NCBI GenBank assembly: GCA_031213475.1
Contig: JARUPZ010000003.1
Coordinates: forward strand, 16,238,869 to 16,302,868
Reading direction: 5' to 3'
From: Nereocystis luetkeana
Lineage: Eukaryota > Sar > Phaeophyceae > Laminariales > Laminariaceae
Length of the DNA: 64,000 nucleotides
The notes beneath the pieces are model-generated. The model had not been told where the DNA came from, did no database searches, and worked only from the letters and a program-made list of their open reading frames with translations. Made by a program: the position numbers and the translations under genes. Within the stretch, counting starts at the first letter, position 1, and each line of letters opens with the position of its first letter. Positions 1-11,512 of the stretch are shown here, in pieces.

Positions 1-1108
1 CCTTTATTCTACTTGAAAACTTGATGATTCCAGTGGTCGGATTCCGGGCTAGACTCTGACGACTTGGGGATCGGATTACTCATCCAATTACGGTCAAATG
101 TTGCACATTCGGACTGCACAAGCAAAAACTTCCATTTTTTAGTTCAAAAACTGCCGATCTAAATATTGAAATTAAACCGCCTGGGACGTGGTAGTGCGTG
201 CGACATCCAACAATTTTCATCAATTGCCTCAACTTTGATCGGTCAGAAACATTCCCCGACATATTAAGAAGAACACCATAAGAAACGTGTAAAGCATGTA
301 TCAGGTATGTTAATGCCTAGGACGACCTGATTGTTTGCGTCGTGTGTGGCCTGTACATTGTACTGCACGGCAACCAGTCTGCGTTTCCCCGTTTCATCCA
401 GCACACCCCTTGTGCGCAGTATGCCGCGTGGGTAATTATTCGGAGGGTTGTCTGGAACAGTCTTCCGCTTCTTCTCGAGAGTCGTATTAACCCCTTTAGA
501 ACCGCAGTCCTGTTTGGGGACAAAACAACTGGAAATTTGACTGGATTGTCCCCAGAACGGGACTGCGGTTCTAAAAGGGTTAAGAGTATGATTTCTTGGA
601 GCAGCCGATCGTTTTTTTCTCTGGAGGGTCAAAACAAGTATTGCTAGAACTGTGACCATAAATTTTGGCTATGTGAAGATTGTTGGTAAAAAAAACATGA
701 TGTCCTAAAAACTGGCAAAATGGCCTCCGAAGTCCACCGGTGCGTTTGACGATCCCGCCGAGCAAATTACGGGTCTTCGGGGGATAAAAAAAGTTCGTAG
801 ACCCCGTCAATTGTTTCCCACAATAATAGTTGGTGTCGCAAATTACACACTTCTTGAGTACAATACCACCCCCACGAAGTATTTTATCAATTTATACTCG
901 TACGGTGGATATACGTATTGTGCGAGACTCTGACACCATGAACATACACCAACACAACAATATTACCAGGTATGTACCACATATTTTCGAGACGAAACAA
1001 TTCAAACATAATCTGACAAATAATCAGCAAATTGCCACACATCCTGCTCTATTTCTGTTTTAGTTGTGTACGTACGGTTGTTTCGAAAGGCTAGTATATA
1101 ACACTCAC
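1..1108. other. Intergenic, no gene recognised
   Basis: No complete gene is seen here. It holds a TTAA-bounded inverted-repeat element (487-583). If the pseudogene at 2117-1109 once had downstream exons, they would lie in this direction, but no beta-helix exon with an acceptor was found before the window edge. A minus-strand open stretch at about 480-280 reads somewhat like protein but has no recognisable motif or splice sites. Confidence 0.6.
487..583. mobile_element. TTAA-flanked MITE, copy 1 (piggyBac-like ends)
   Basis: A 97-bp inverted repeat begins TTAACCCCTTTAGAACCGCA and ends with the near-complement TGCGGTTCTAAAAGGGTTAA. Inner arms carry GGGGACAA against TTGTCCCC. TTAA at both ends followed by CCC is the usual layout of piggyBac-type target sites and termini. 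There is no coding capacity. Related copies lie at 29753-29854 and 59531-59619. Confidence 0.8.
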
Positions 1109-2117
1109 CGCACCGCCGTCGTGCAGGGCCGTGTTATTGGTTAGCTGCGTGCCCCCTCCCAATGTTATGGAGGAAGCGGAAATCGCTCCAAACCCGCACC
1201 CGTTCACGAAGAAGCTGGTATTCCGCCCTCCATGCAAAGCCGCACCCGAAAACCGTGCGTAGTTTCCGCTGAAAGTAGAATCGATTAGCTCTACAAACGG
1301 CAAACAGGAACATAGCGGCCCCGCCCCCTTCGAGGTCATATAACTCGTCAGCCGATTCTTGCTCTTCCCTGGCAGCACGGTTGGACACGAACTCCGCGTC
1401 TGTGATGGAACATACGGCCGCGAAGGCATGCGGTCCCGCGTTGTCTGACCCATAAAAAAACGCACCGCCTACCATCGCTTTGTTATCACGAAACCTGGAT
1501 TTTTCGTTAACCAACAAAGTGCCATCGACGACATACACGGCACCTCCGTAATTAGTCGGGCTGTTGACCAACAAGTTTCTCCCCACCATCGTGACATTTC
1601 CACCGCCGGCCCACACCGCCCCCCCGTTCCCGCTGATGGCGACGTTACTTTCAAATAAATGTGCAGTTGTCTAGTGTCAAGTTTGCAAATTCAGCATAAA
1701 TCGTACCGCCATCCACCGCAGATCCTCCCGATAGAGGGTCAGACCACCGCCTCGAGAGACCATGAACAGACGGGTCCCCTTGGCCGTCGAGCTGTCGCCA
1801 TGCACCTCGGCCAAATCATCCTCACCCGTCACGGAGAGAAAAACACCCTCGGCGATAAAAATAGGAGCATCTAACGTGACGACACCAGCCCATGCAGCAT
1901 GCACTCCGCTGGCGCCGGCGCAGTTCAAAGCCGCTTGAAGTGAACCCAATCCTTCCGCACTGTCGACTTGAATTGGCGTATTACGCGGTTGATCGCACAC
2001 TGTTTGCACCGCGAATAGCTTGTCCAGACACACAGCCGAGCCAAGGAGTGGCACAAAGAGCGTTGACCATACCCGGCAAAGCGGCTGTGTTCGGTGGTGG
2101 CTACGGAGAATCCCCAT
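1109..2117 (-). pseudogene. Beta-helix (POMP-like) first-exon paralogue, frameshifted
   Basis: This is a broken copy of the first exon of the large gene at 28420-27377. The ATG at 2117 aligns with the other two copies and is followed by a signal-peptide-like hydrophobic stretch and an AQTVC-type cleavage region. The first third is open (2117 to about 1740). The frame then shifts near 1735, hits a TGA near 1657 (TFI-stop), resumes as GNGGAVWAGGGNV, and shifts again near 1300 before NYARFSGAALHGG and GGAVS at the end. At least three indels disrupt it. The end of homology coincides with a good splice donor (GCG|GTGAGT, exon end 1109), the same position as in the intact copies. No downstream exons are visible to the left. 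It is probably a dead duplicate. Confidence 0.85.
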
Positions 2118-5100
2118 TCTAGCAAGCCAAAGCAGGACCTGATATTTGTACGGTTATGCTAGCGGCAGATCGACCGAATTTGTTGAGGCTTGAAGTTTTT
2201 GTGACGACGCAAGGTCTTGAAATACTACCCGCGCGAGGAGGAGAAGGGGACGTGCGGAAATGGGTCTCACGATTGGTCAATCGTGGAGTGTCTCACATGA
2301 CACACGAACAACTTCAGTTATCACCCCCCTACATCGAATATTGATTTCAAGCTCTCCAACAAAATTCGGGGGTGAATGAAGTGGCCCCTAAACCGTTTCG
2401 AGTACTTTCGTCGGCCACCGTGAGCTCACGGTTTTACTTACCTGGTACACTATATATATCGGTTTTTGTTGTTCTACGTATAACTTTTCATTTTTCCACT
2501 TCCGCCGAGTTTGGTCCCGATGATTAAACTCATACCAGTAGGGTCCAGTAGTGAATATAAACCCTGTTGTATCTAAACCTAACACTTAGAGGATAACGGT
2601 TGACGCTCTATTCTAGTTCAGCATATTTCCAGCGCAGGCTGGGCATTTTCGGTCACTTACTAGATACGTGTTTGCGCGATCCGCATTATTACATGCCTAT
2701 CCGCGGTGGGATGTCCAGATATCGTTGAACAAGGGAGAGGGGGAGTTGTACTGGAACTCCTCCTAAGTATCCGTCTCGAACACCTTTCCCCTAAAGTTCA
2801 TCATTTTATGTCGAGACGAACAATGAAAACAGGGAAGTTAGTGACGAAAGGTCTACTGCCGCAACGACAATATACTGCATGCTGCACGAAAATCGGGAAA
2901 TAAATGTAGGACACGGATTTGTCCGACATTATTGAATGGTTTTGTCGGGTTACTTGGGGCACTATTAAGAGTGTACAGAAGTAGGGTATCGCATATAATG
3001 GGGTAGGAAACATATAGTAAATTGGACCCCAACAGTTGTGACTTTCCAACCATGGGGCTACGGCTTGGCTACGGCTTGGCTACGGCAACAACATCGGGAG
3101 TCAGAACACTTCCAAAAAAGAAAGGTACGAGATGCAGCCCAATCATGCGTATCAGAGCACATCACTTGATGTATAGCATTGGTCGGCAGTCGTTTTTTCC
3201 GGAGCTCTCTTGTTTGCACGCGTTTTATTGTTCTTCTCGCAGAATTTTGAAAAATATTTTATTTTCCTGTTCATGATATGTAAGGGCGAAGCGTTTTTGA
3301 ATTTTACACATTCGTAAATTGAGACCGAACGCCTCCATATATATCTAAATACCACAGACGTCACAAACAACATGATCAAAATGAGGTAAACCCGGACACA
3401 GCCCCCCCCCCGACAAGAACGCCCCTAAGCCGTGTCGCTTGACTGGACGAACGAGGGGGGTGGGTGATATTTTACGCTGAGGCCACATATTATCATTCCG
3501 AGTTAAAGCAACAACGAGAATATGCCCCGGAACGCAGTAGTAGTGTACCGGGGTGCATCTGTATCTAAAAATAAGGGCAATAATTCTACTCATACACGCA
3601 AATAAAATGTTGCCATCCGTTGGTCGCTGCTGAACAGAAATCTTGGGGTATGCGACTAGACCATGCGACGTTTTGTATCCAAGAACAGCAGCAGCAGTAC
3701 GGAAACAAACAGTACGGATAGATTGAAGCCTGCAGATATATAAAAATATATTATATATATATATATTCATGTATTTCCTTCCCTATTTGTCTTCGTTTTC
3801 CTCATGCATCTGGAAGTACATTCATACTTCGTATGTGCTGGACCTAAATCCACGCTTCACCTAGCATATAAAACACAAACCCGATATAGATTGCCATCTA
3901 TCTCCTACAGTATAATTCACCGTACTTCAACCCCCAGCAACGGCGGGTGGGTTCCTCGTTCAACCCGCCTTCATCCTAACGAACAACTGACCTCTTCTCG
4001 TCCGTATCCACGAGGAGAGCAGCAGTAGTAGCTGGTCTTCCTCCTCACTATCTCAACCATTCCCATCCTCACAATTCCCGGTTCAACCAACTGCACCCGT
4101 CGTCGAGTGGATCAGATCAGTCTCTTGCTCATCCCATCTGTCTGGTCAAACATGCCAACGATTCAATGCGTATCTACAAACCGCATATATATTCCCTCCG
4201 CTCGATCTTCCACCTCCTCGTGTTTTGATTTTAGTTCGACTATGCATAACTAAGCTCGAAGATAAGGTTGAAACCACTTCTTCTTTGGTCGACCTCACAC
4301 CTGATTGATCATTGCCAATAATTAATTATGAAATTGAAAAAAAACAGCAATTAATTAATTAAACACCCACCAAATACCATTATTACGCCCGACGCACACA
4401 CAACAAGACTTTGTAAAGGTGGATGGTGCCGTCGGGTTGGTAGTAGTCGCACTGTGGTTGCGTATGCAAAGCAGATTGGCAAGACTACGTTAAATATGTC
4501 GAGGTGGGTGATAATGCGATCATGATACACTATACTCCGTATTATTCGAAGCTCGGAATATATACAACTCTTGGTGTGTTGTTAAATTGCGACCAACCTG
4601 TCATGTTGTGTACCACGTGTATGCTGTGTTCCTTTTCTTCATGCCCCCTGTATTTCACACATTGTTCCCGACAAATTTCCCGACCCACTGCCGACCCGCT
4701 GACCGATAATTCTCAATACTACCCCGTCCTGAAAACAAAGGCGACTTCCTGCCCATTCCACCACTCCAATGGCGTCCCTGCTTCCGGTCTCTTTCCCATC
4801 ACGCGGTGATAAAACGGGGGAGTTCTCGCATATAGTCCCGTCCCTCGAGAAGAACCAATACCACAAACAAAAATGCGAGTGAGGGAAAATGGTCAATTCC
4901 GTACCGCACGGCGCCTTGGGCACCGCGCGTACCCTTGAAAACTCTAACCCCTAGCGGCCACGTCGAGTCTATTGACGAGATGGACAAAGATGGCAGTCAA
5001 TTTCAGGAATGCGGGCAGAACAAACAGAGCAAGGCAAACACGATGAAACGATTCGATATTTTCCCTATTCATTTTCGACGCCCGTGCCCATTTGAGATCG

Positions 5101-6920
5101 ATACATACATCAAGGAATCATCTATATCGTTGATGCTATTTTTTTGTCGGCAGGGTCTAGTTCAACCGGAAAACGTGCAACCGTGGCTCGGATATATACG
5201 TCATACCAGGTACCAAGTATTCTGCAGTGATGGGTGTAACACTATTCCCATAGTAGTAGCGTACAGCGCGTTCAACATTTTATCCTGGTATACCATAGCT
5301 GGTATACCACGTGTATCAAAGGTAGTAATCATACATCTCACATCATATTTTCCCGCCGATACATGATGAGAGGGAAAACGTACCGATGTACCGCACGATG
5401 GTACGTAGCCCTAGATGGTACTGCTCGCTCCAGTCAGGAAACGGAACCCTGGATCTACCACCAGACAACCAACAGGCATACGCATAATAAGAAACGTCTG
5501 CGGTTAATGCCACCGCCCGGCGTGAGAGGGGTTCCCACCGCAGGCGCTCACGGATGGCCCCACTACAGGTAGCGAACATGAGGCTGGTTTAACTCGATTA
5601 CCAATAAATCATACTAATAGACAAATTATGAGTTGGGATCAAGGGAGGTGAAAAAACGCAATAAAAACAATTGAAGGTGCTGGAAAACGGTGTGGTGATG
5701 TACAGCCTGGGTTCCTTGTCGTCGCATTCCCTTGCACTCGGAGGTGGTTGTGTGAAGGACGAAGGTACGTCGTCATTTAGTGTCAGTACGTGATGATCTA
5801 GTACCCAACCCTACAAAATGGTCTACAATGAGAACAGTTTGAAATGGTTGTTAACTGTTAAATACAAATGGGAGACCATTCGTATCTATCACCGCCTTTT
5901 GCGAAAATAACAGGCGAAACCGTGCCCAGTGCTGTTACTCACACAAAGGTAACTCCCAATACATGCTGCTGGTGAGCTCCAAAAAACGGTAATTCAGCTG
6001 TTTTTGTATTCGTTCATGACTGGATTATGGCGGAGACATCTGCTTGGTAACGATTATTACATTCGCCGCGACGGGGGGGTCTTGCAGCGACGAAGGGCCG
6101 AGGAGGAACGGAGGATCGGTTAATCGCCGGAAATGGTCGTTGGGCACAGGCGGTCAAATGCGCCGGGCACGGGAGGGTGTTGCAGTGACGGGACGTCGAC
6201 GAGCAAAGGCGCACATAATGCCAGGGGAGTCCGCCTTCGGCCGGCGATAGTTGTATTCGGACAGGGGGGTGTTTAGACGCTGGGCCAATGCTGGGGGCCG
6301 GAGGTGAAACGCGCACACGTTTTTATCTAGCCAAGGTCGGATCCCCGTTTTGCACCGCTGATGGTAATGCATTGGGTACGGCGGTTTGCGCAGCTCGTGG
6401 ATCACCAGGGGTGTTACTTCGAAGCGTAACCGCTGTCGTGACCAGTGAGTGTAACAAAAAGGGTACTTTGTGAGGACAGTAAAAGATCTACACGAAGCTC
6501 TCCTAATGGAATAATGGAGGCTAGGGGATGGGGGCCGGGGATTATAATGTAATCCTTTCCTAATGAAAAGTATATATCCAAGCCGGTTACGACTTTATTT
6601 ACTTTAGACAGAACTGTGAAACGCCTGGTCAAACGCATCACATACCATGTCATGTCAGATTCTATGTCACCGAGCATGTGTCCACCCATTGTGCATGCGT
6701 ATTCCCGCAGCGCGCTCGGTTCCTGCTTAATCCATCGCGTTGAGCTCGTCAACATCAGGAACCGGGAACCTGGAGTGGTTCTGACGGTGAATATGGAGCT
6801 CTCAGCAAGCTAGCTGAGGGGTATCCGCCCTTTTCTCCATCAAACGCAAGTCCGCGAGGTCAGTCCTGTCTCTTCGTCTAACCGAGAGCTCGGTCATTTC
6901 AATGTATACCTGGTTCTATG
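2118..6920. other. Intergenic, no gene recognised
   Basis: All ORFs are short and mutually overlapping, with no recognisable domain. Visible structure is limited to a 12-bp tandem repeat at 3056-3085, a TA-rich run near 3735-3766, ATTAATTAATTAA-type sequence near 4330-4365 and one TACCAGGTA site at 5204. Confidence 0.55.
3056..3085. repeat. Short tandem repeat, 12-bp unit
   Basis: The unit GGCTACGGCTTG is present about 2.5 times in tandem. Confidence 0.9.
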
Positions 6921-7000
6921 ACGGGGGACCCTAGTTAAAACCTATATATTTAACCGTTTTTACAAACAATATTTGGTCCTGTTAACTATGGCCCCCCGTA
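6921..7000. mobile_element. ACGGGGGACC MITE, internally deleted copy
   Basis: The left end reads ACGGGGGACCCTAGTTAA and the right end TTAACTATGGCCCCCCGT, inverted complements of each other. The interior (TTTAACCGTTTTTAC, then AATATTTGGTCCTG) matches the 101-bp copy at 59648-59748. About 20 bp is missing from the left arm. It is non-coding. Confidence 0.8.
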
Positions 7001-7122
7001 ATAGTTAAAGAGGCAACACCCCGAATTCAAGAACCTCTAAAACATTGAGAACCTCACGCGACCTTGAGAGCCTCGCAGAAACCGAAACCAGTAAGGTACG
7101 GGATACAAAATACATTGCGTCT

Positions 7123-8199
7123 ATGCCCCTCCGACGACGCAGGTTCACCCTTACCAAGCGTATGGGGCCTACCGAACACCTGGCAGTGATAGCGAAGGCA
7201 CGACCTTTTATGAATGGGCACGTTCTAGGGTATGGCAGGCATAAACCTTGCCTCGTCCGGTTGCTCGTGTGCGGACCTCTTCGCCTGAATTCAGGGTACA
7301 CCAACGATATCCGACAACAACGGTATATACAAGCTACCAGGTATCAGCCCATCCATCCCGTTTGGAAACGCTTTGAAGGGATAGCGACGAACATATCAAT
7401 AACACTGGCGTTTTCAATCGTCTACGTGCGAGAAAACACTTGGCAGGTACAGGTAGGATCATGCTGGCACCCGCGCTGCACGACGTCTCGTATTTTATAT
7501 CCGAGACACTACCTTGTACCATCCCCCAATAACACAGGGGGCATTGCTGCAATCGTTCTGTTTTTTTGCCGTCAACATTTCCCCTCTGAAACCCACAAAG
7601 GGATCATAGGTACCAGCTATCTGACTACTAATATGTTAGGCTACACGTCGGACCCTACGAGTTTCGGTAGCTCCTCGACTGGCAAGCCCCGTCAGTTACA
7701 CGTAGACATGTTTGGTTCAAAACAGCAACCCTCCATGTTATTTATCGTTTATCGCCCCCTCAGAAAGGGGGGAAGCGTGGTGGTAGGTTGCTGTCCGAGC
7801 GCCGATCGTTTTTTCCACCCTGAGAAATACATACCTGCCATGATGTATATACCACTGAGCGTGTTGGTGCAGCGTAATATTTGCAGATCATGTCCGCATA
7901 AACGCCGTCGAGCCCCCGAACGAATACATTTGTGCCTGCTCGAGTTAGAACGCACTGGAAAGGAAGACGATACAATGATTTTTTGCATACATTGTTTTCT
8001 AAGGCGGTTCAGTCGCCCAAGAGCACGGGATCGATCAAGGTCGGGTGGTGGACGCAACCACAACATGTTCGAGCGTTGTCGCGGTATTTGTGAGGCGCGT
8101 TCGGGCTGGGTCAGACCACTTCGAACAGAGCGAAATTCCCGGGGCTTAGCTGGAGACGCTGTCTCGGTTGTTGATGATCACATGAAGACCAGGGAATAA
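7123..8199 (+). CDS. Unidentified ORF, 358 aa, possibly not a gene
   Basis: This is the longest unbroken frame outside the beta-helix gene. The frame is open from 7045, but the first ATG is at 7123; the stop is TAA at 8197-8199, overlapping an AATAAA. I recognise no family. The product would be Arg-rich with scattered Cys and no clear signal peptide or membrane segment. In sequence of roughly even base composition a run of this length is unlikely by chance (my rough estimate is well below one per window), which is the only support. No splice signals or paralogue were found. It starts about 120 bp after a MITE. It could be a real lineage-specific gene, an eroded transposon ORF read in the wrong frame, or chance. 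Confidence 0.25.
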   Translation: MPLRRRRFTLTKRMGPTEHLAVIAKARPFMNGHVLGYGRHKPCLVRLLVCGPLRLNSGYTNDIRQQRYIQATRYQPIHPVWKRFEGIATNISITLAFSIVYVRENTWQVQVGSCWHPRCTTSRILYPRHYLVPSPNNTGGIAAIVLFFCRQHFPSETHKGIIGTSYLTTNMLGYTSDPTSFGSSSTGKPRQLHVDMFGSKQQPSMLFIVYRPLRKGGSVVVGCCPSADRFFHPEKYIPAMMYIPLSVLVQRNICRSCPHKRRRAPERIHLCLLELERTGKEDDTMIFCIHCFLRRFSRPRARDRSRSGGGRNHNMFERCRGICEARSGWVRPLRTERNSRGLAGDAVSVVDDHMKTRE

Positions 8200-10975
8200 A
8201 TCACCGCACTGGGAATATTTTGTTACCATGAGTTGAGCGACTTGCTATTTTCGAAAACGTTGGGTGTAGTTCGAGACCTCCTCTTCTGACCTGTAGGGGG
8301 CTTGCACGCGGGGTTATCAACACCACGCTGACGATGCGGCAAGAGTCGTAGGCCTTTACGTGTCTTCACAGCACATATTGATTACTCGAGCATGGTGTTA
8401 GCTTACGGCGGTTTGGGATGGTTTGTCTTCCGAGTTATTTTTCGTCTCTTCAGCAGGTCGTACATTTTGAGTTCTGGAGTAGGGCGGAGTGCGCGAGGCG
8501 AGGAACTAGCTTCCAGTTTAAAGTTGGTTTTCCTCCGTCGGCAACGAACATCCCACAGAGCGACGAAGTTGCTGTTCGGTGTCTAACAGACAGTTCCGTC
8601 CAAACTAAGACTATATCTGTCGTACCATACCGACGCCGCACCATCATGCACGCACTAGGGCTGAACACCGCTGCCTGCTACGTAATGTGGTGGTGACCAT
8701 ACCGGACGCGTTGTCTACCTCACTTATGACCCCGTTTGGCTTGCCCGTAACATTAGGGCACTTCTTCCGTGAATATTATTCTAAGCATAAAAACGCTGGC
8801 GACTTGGTCACAAAGCTATGCCACGCTTTCGTGTAAAATTAAACGCACAGGTATAGTACCGTTTGAGAAACCACATTTGGTCAATGGATCCGTCGCGTCA
8901 CTGCGTGCCTTCTCTGTGGGCAGCCTGCAAACTTGTTTCCATACAGAGGGGAGCCGTGCTCGTAGGTTTCACACGATTGAGCACAAATAACATCACGGGT
9001 GAAGTTCCCAACTGGGGAGCTACCGAATATCGTACAACCCGATACACACGTTAGACAACAAGGTGCTACCAGGTGCATGCGTAACCCATGGGTGTTCGTA
9101 TGCAGTAAGCTAACACCACAAGACCTGCCAAAGTTGTTTCTTGGGGGTCCTCACAAGCGAGGGCGCTCGTAACGTGTGATTGCTACCCCCTTCGTGTCTC
9201 ATCGTTTCCGGTATCATACCTGCGTGCCATGGTACCTTGTCGGAACACTATCCCAGCGGGCATCGGCAGCTGGCATTCTTACCTCTTCTAGACAACAGAA
9301 AACTGCGGCCTTTGGGCACTCGGGGGTCGACCTTCACAAGTTGAGACTCTTGACTGCCCTCCTATACTACTCACTCCCAAAGTGGCTTGCCCCAGTATCA
9401 TGCAGTAGCGCTGATGACAGGCACGGGTACTCGAGATACCTGGATTAATTGTAGTGCGTCTGCTACCGTGATGAACTCCGAAAGCAATTGTCCTCAACTT
9501 GCAGTCTTCATAGCCAAGGGGGAAAGCGACGTCCTGCGGCTTAGGTGCGCGAATTCGTAGCTATCATAAAACGCGAGGTCGTATCCACTCTGCTCGGATG
9601 CCTGCTACGCAAAATTGACAGAACCGATCCGTTGATATTTCTAAGCAGTACTAGGTGGAAGAACCCGCATTTGGAAGGTGTCTACAGCCAAGGCTACAAC
9701 ATTGGCAACCCACTTGAGCTTGCATTGTTTGCAACGAAACCAAAACAGCCAACAAGAAGAGCCTGTCACTTGTTAAGTACGCGCGGTGATACGTAGTGCA
9801 GCAGGTACACTGGTTCTAGGGATATGTACTTACATAATACGCACCTTTTACAGCACCGACACACCAGTTACAGATCTATATATACCGACAATATCAGAAT
9901 GTCCAAACACCGCAAAATACATACACATTCGTTCATGATGCTAAGGACCGTACGCATAGTAACGAGAGAACACATGCACACCTAGGCACAACCTAATGCT
10001 AGATCCCTCCGGGCATGGATACGAAACTTAAGCACAACATACTCAGCCACAAACGCTGATTGAACATACACAGGATGATCCACTATAAAACTCCAGGCAT
10101 TCACTCACAAGTTACGGAGAAACACCTTACAACAGAGAATATCAGCAACGACAATATAACAATCCGATGCTGCAACACGCCGTCGGTGACTCAGCACTAG
10201 ACAGCAAAGCATACAAGCTCGTAGCCAGCACAATTATGGTTCTTTAGCGCCCCGCGATGGGTCGCTCATCGAAGCGTAGGGGCATTCAGCTGCAAGCGTT
10301 CAAGCCCCGAAAGCATACGACCCGCCCTTTTCAGTGCCTACCCGTCAACCCATGTTCAGGATTAGCCAAAATCTGGAAGCAAATCGATCACCGGTTCCCC
10401 ATGTTCCCTAGGACAAGCACTAAAGGCACAGAGCACCACCCCCCCCGATGTGCGAAGTTGACTACTATGGTGGAAATGATGTTGTAGGATCATGCGTACG
10501 TTGTGCAGCAGAACCCCCGATGTACCTCATCCCATCTTTAACCGGTCGATAACCACAATCGAGCCGGTGTCCGCTGGGAGATTGCGGGGGAAACAGCTAC
10601 AGATGCCACTCGTCGTCGCTAAACCAACGTATTATACACTGAGCCTGATAACGACATAGTTGAACCGACCACGGAACACAAGCAGCGGCTCGGACGGTTA
10701 CTAGAACACCGGTCGATAGAAGGAACGCTGTGCCCTAGTTTCCGCGAAGTGATGATCGCCTATTGACCAAACACATGAGGTTGGGACATGACTGCACACG
10801 CCGATCATATTGTGATACACCCGCCGTATGTTCTATACCGCATCACAGCACACGCACCCCATCATAGCGCAGTCAGGTAGACCAGATGTTTCATACGATA
10901 CACACTAAGGCATACCCGACGCACGACACCCTGCGTAACCGTCGTCGTCATTACACGTCATGTTGGCTGCGCACT
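8200..10975. other. Intergenic region 3' of the beta-helix/TM gene
   Basis: No recognisable coding sequence, RNA gene or repeat was found. ORFs are all under 100 codons. A plus-strand stretch near 8970-9010 reads NNITGEVP, reminiscent of a leucine-rich repeat, but a single half-repeat is not support for a gene. No canonical AATAAA lies close to the stop of the gene ending at 10976. Confidence 0.5.
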
Positions 10976-11512
10976 TCACAGCATTGTACCCGAGAGCGAT
11001 TGTGTGAGACGTGCAACCTCTTTTGAACCCGAAAATGCACGACCTTGTTTTTCTTCCTCTACCATGGTAGCGTATGCACGCTCATCGCAACTCAATCTCG
11101 GTACGACCACCCCGCTCCTTGTCGAACCAATTGCGCCGCCCCCCTGGTGATGAAGCGTTGGCATTGGACCGCGCCACGCGAGCCCGGGGTCGGACTGTGG
11201 AAGGGTGGGCCTGATAGAGGAGGATACCAGCGACCTCGAGGCCGTTCCTCTTTCGCGTGCCATCTGGGCGCTGTTAGCGGCGTATCGCTCGGCTGTCAGC
11301 ATGGTCTTTGCTAAGGTGAACGAGTTTTCTTCTTCGCGCGAGTCGTCCACTGACTGCTGGGTGGAAAACCAAGATGCCACGAGAACTGCGACGACTAGCA
11401 GGACGTTGACAAACACCAAAAGGGCCCCAAACATATCGCGGTCCCCAGCTTCTCCGACCTCCACTTGAATCAGCAGCGCCAGGAAATTGCTCAAAAATAT
11501 TATCACGCAGCC
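10976..11512 (-). CDS. Beta-helix/TM gene, exon 10 (last TM segments and tail)
   Basis: The acceptor is CCACAG|GGCTGC at 11513/11512, phase 0, and the TGA stop is at 10978-10976. It encodes 178 residues (1435-1612): a hydrophobic segment (CVIIFLSNFLALLI), a short loop, a strongly hydrophobic segment (ALLVFVNVLLVVAVLVASWF) and then a conserved-looking QQSVDDSRE stretch. The remaining 130 or so residues are polar and rich in Ser, Arg and Glu, without a known domain, and are most likely cytoplasmic. Confidence 0.85.
   Translation of the reverse strand, partial: GCVIIFLSNFLALLIQVEVGEAGDRDMFGALLVFVNVLLVVAVLVASWFSTQQSVDDSREEENSFTLAKTMLTAERYAANSAQMARERGTASRSLVSSSIRPTLPQSDPGLAWRGPMPTLHHQGGGAIGSTRSGVVVPRLSCDERAYATMVEEEKQGRAFSGSKEVARLTQSLSGTML

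Noticed and set aside
264-659. Minus-strand ORF with protein-like segment (RGVLDETGKRR...)
   Set aside because: It runs through the inverted repeat of a MITE, and no family, acceptor or donor could be recognised.
8960-9015. Leucine-rich-repeat-like NNITGEVP on the plus strand
   Set aside because: A single partial match with no flanking repeats, signal peptide or kinase; likely chance.
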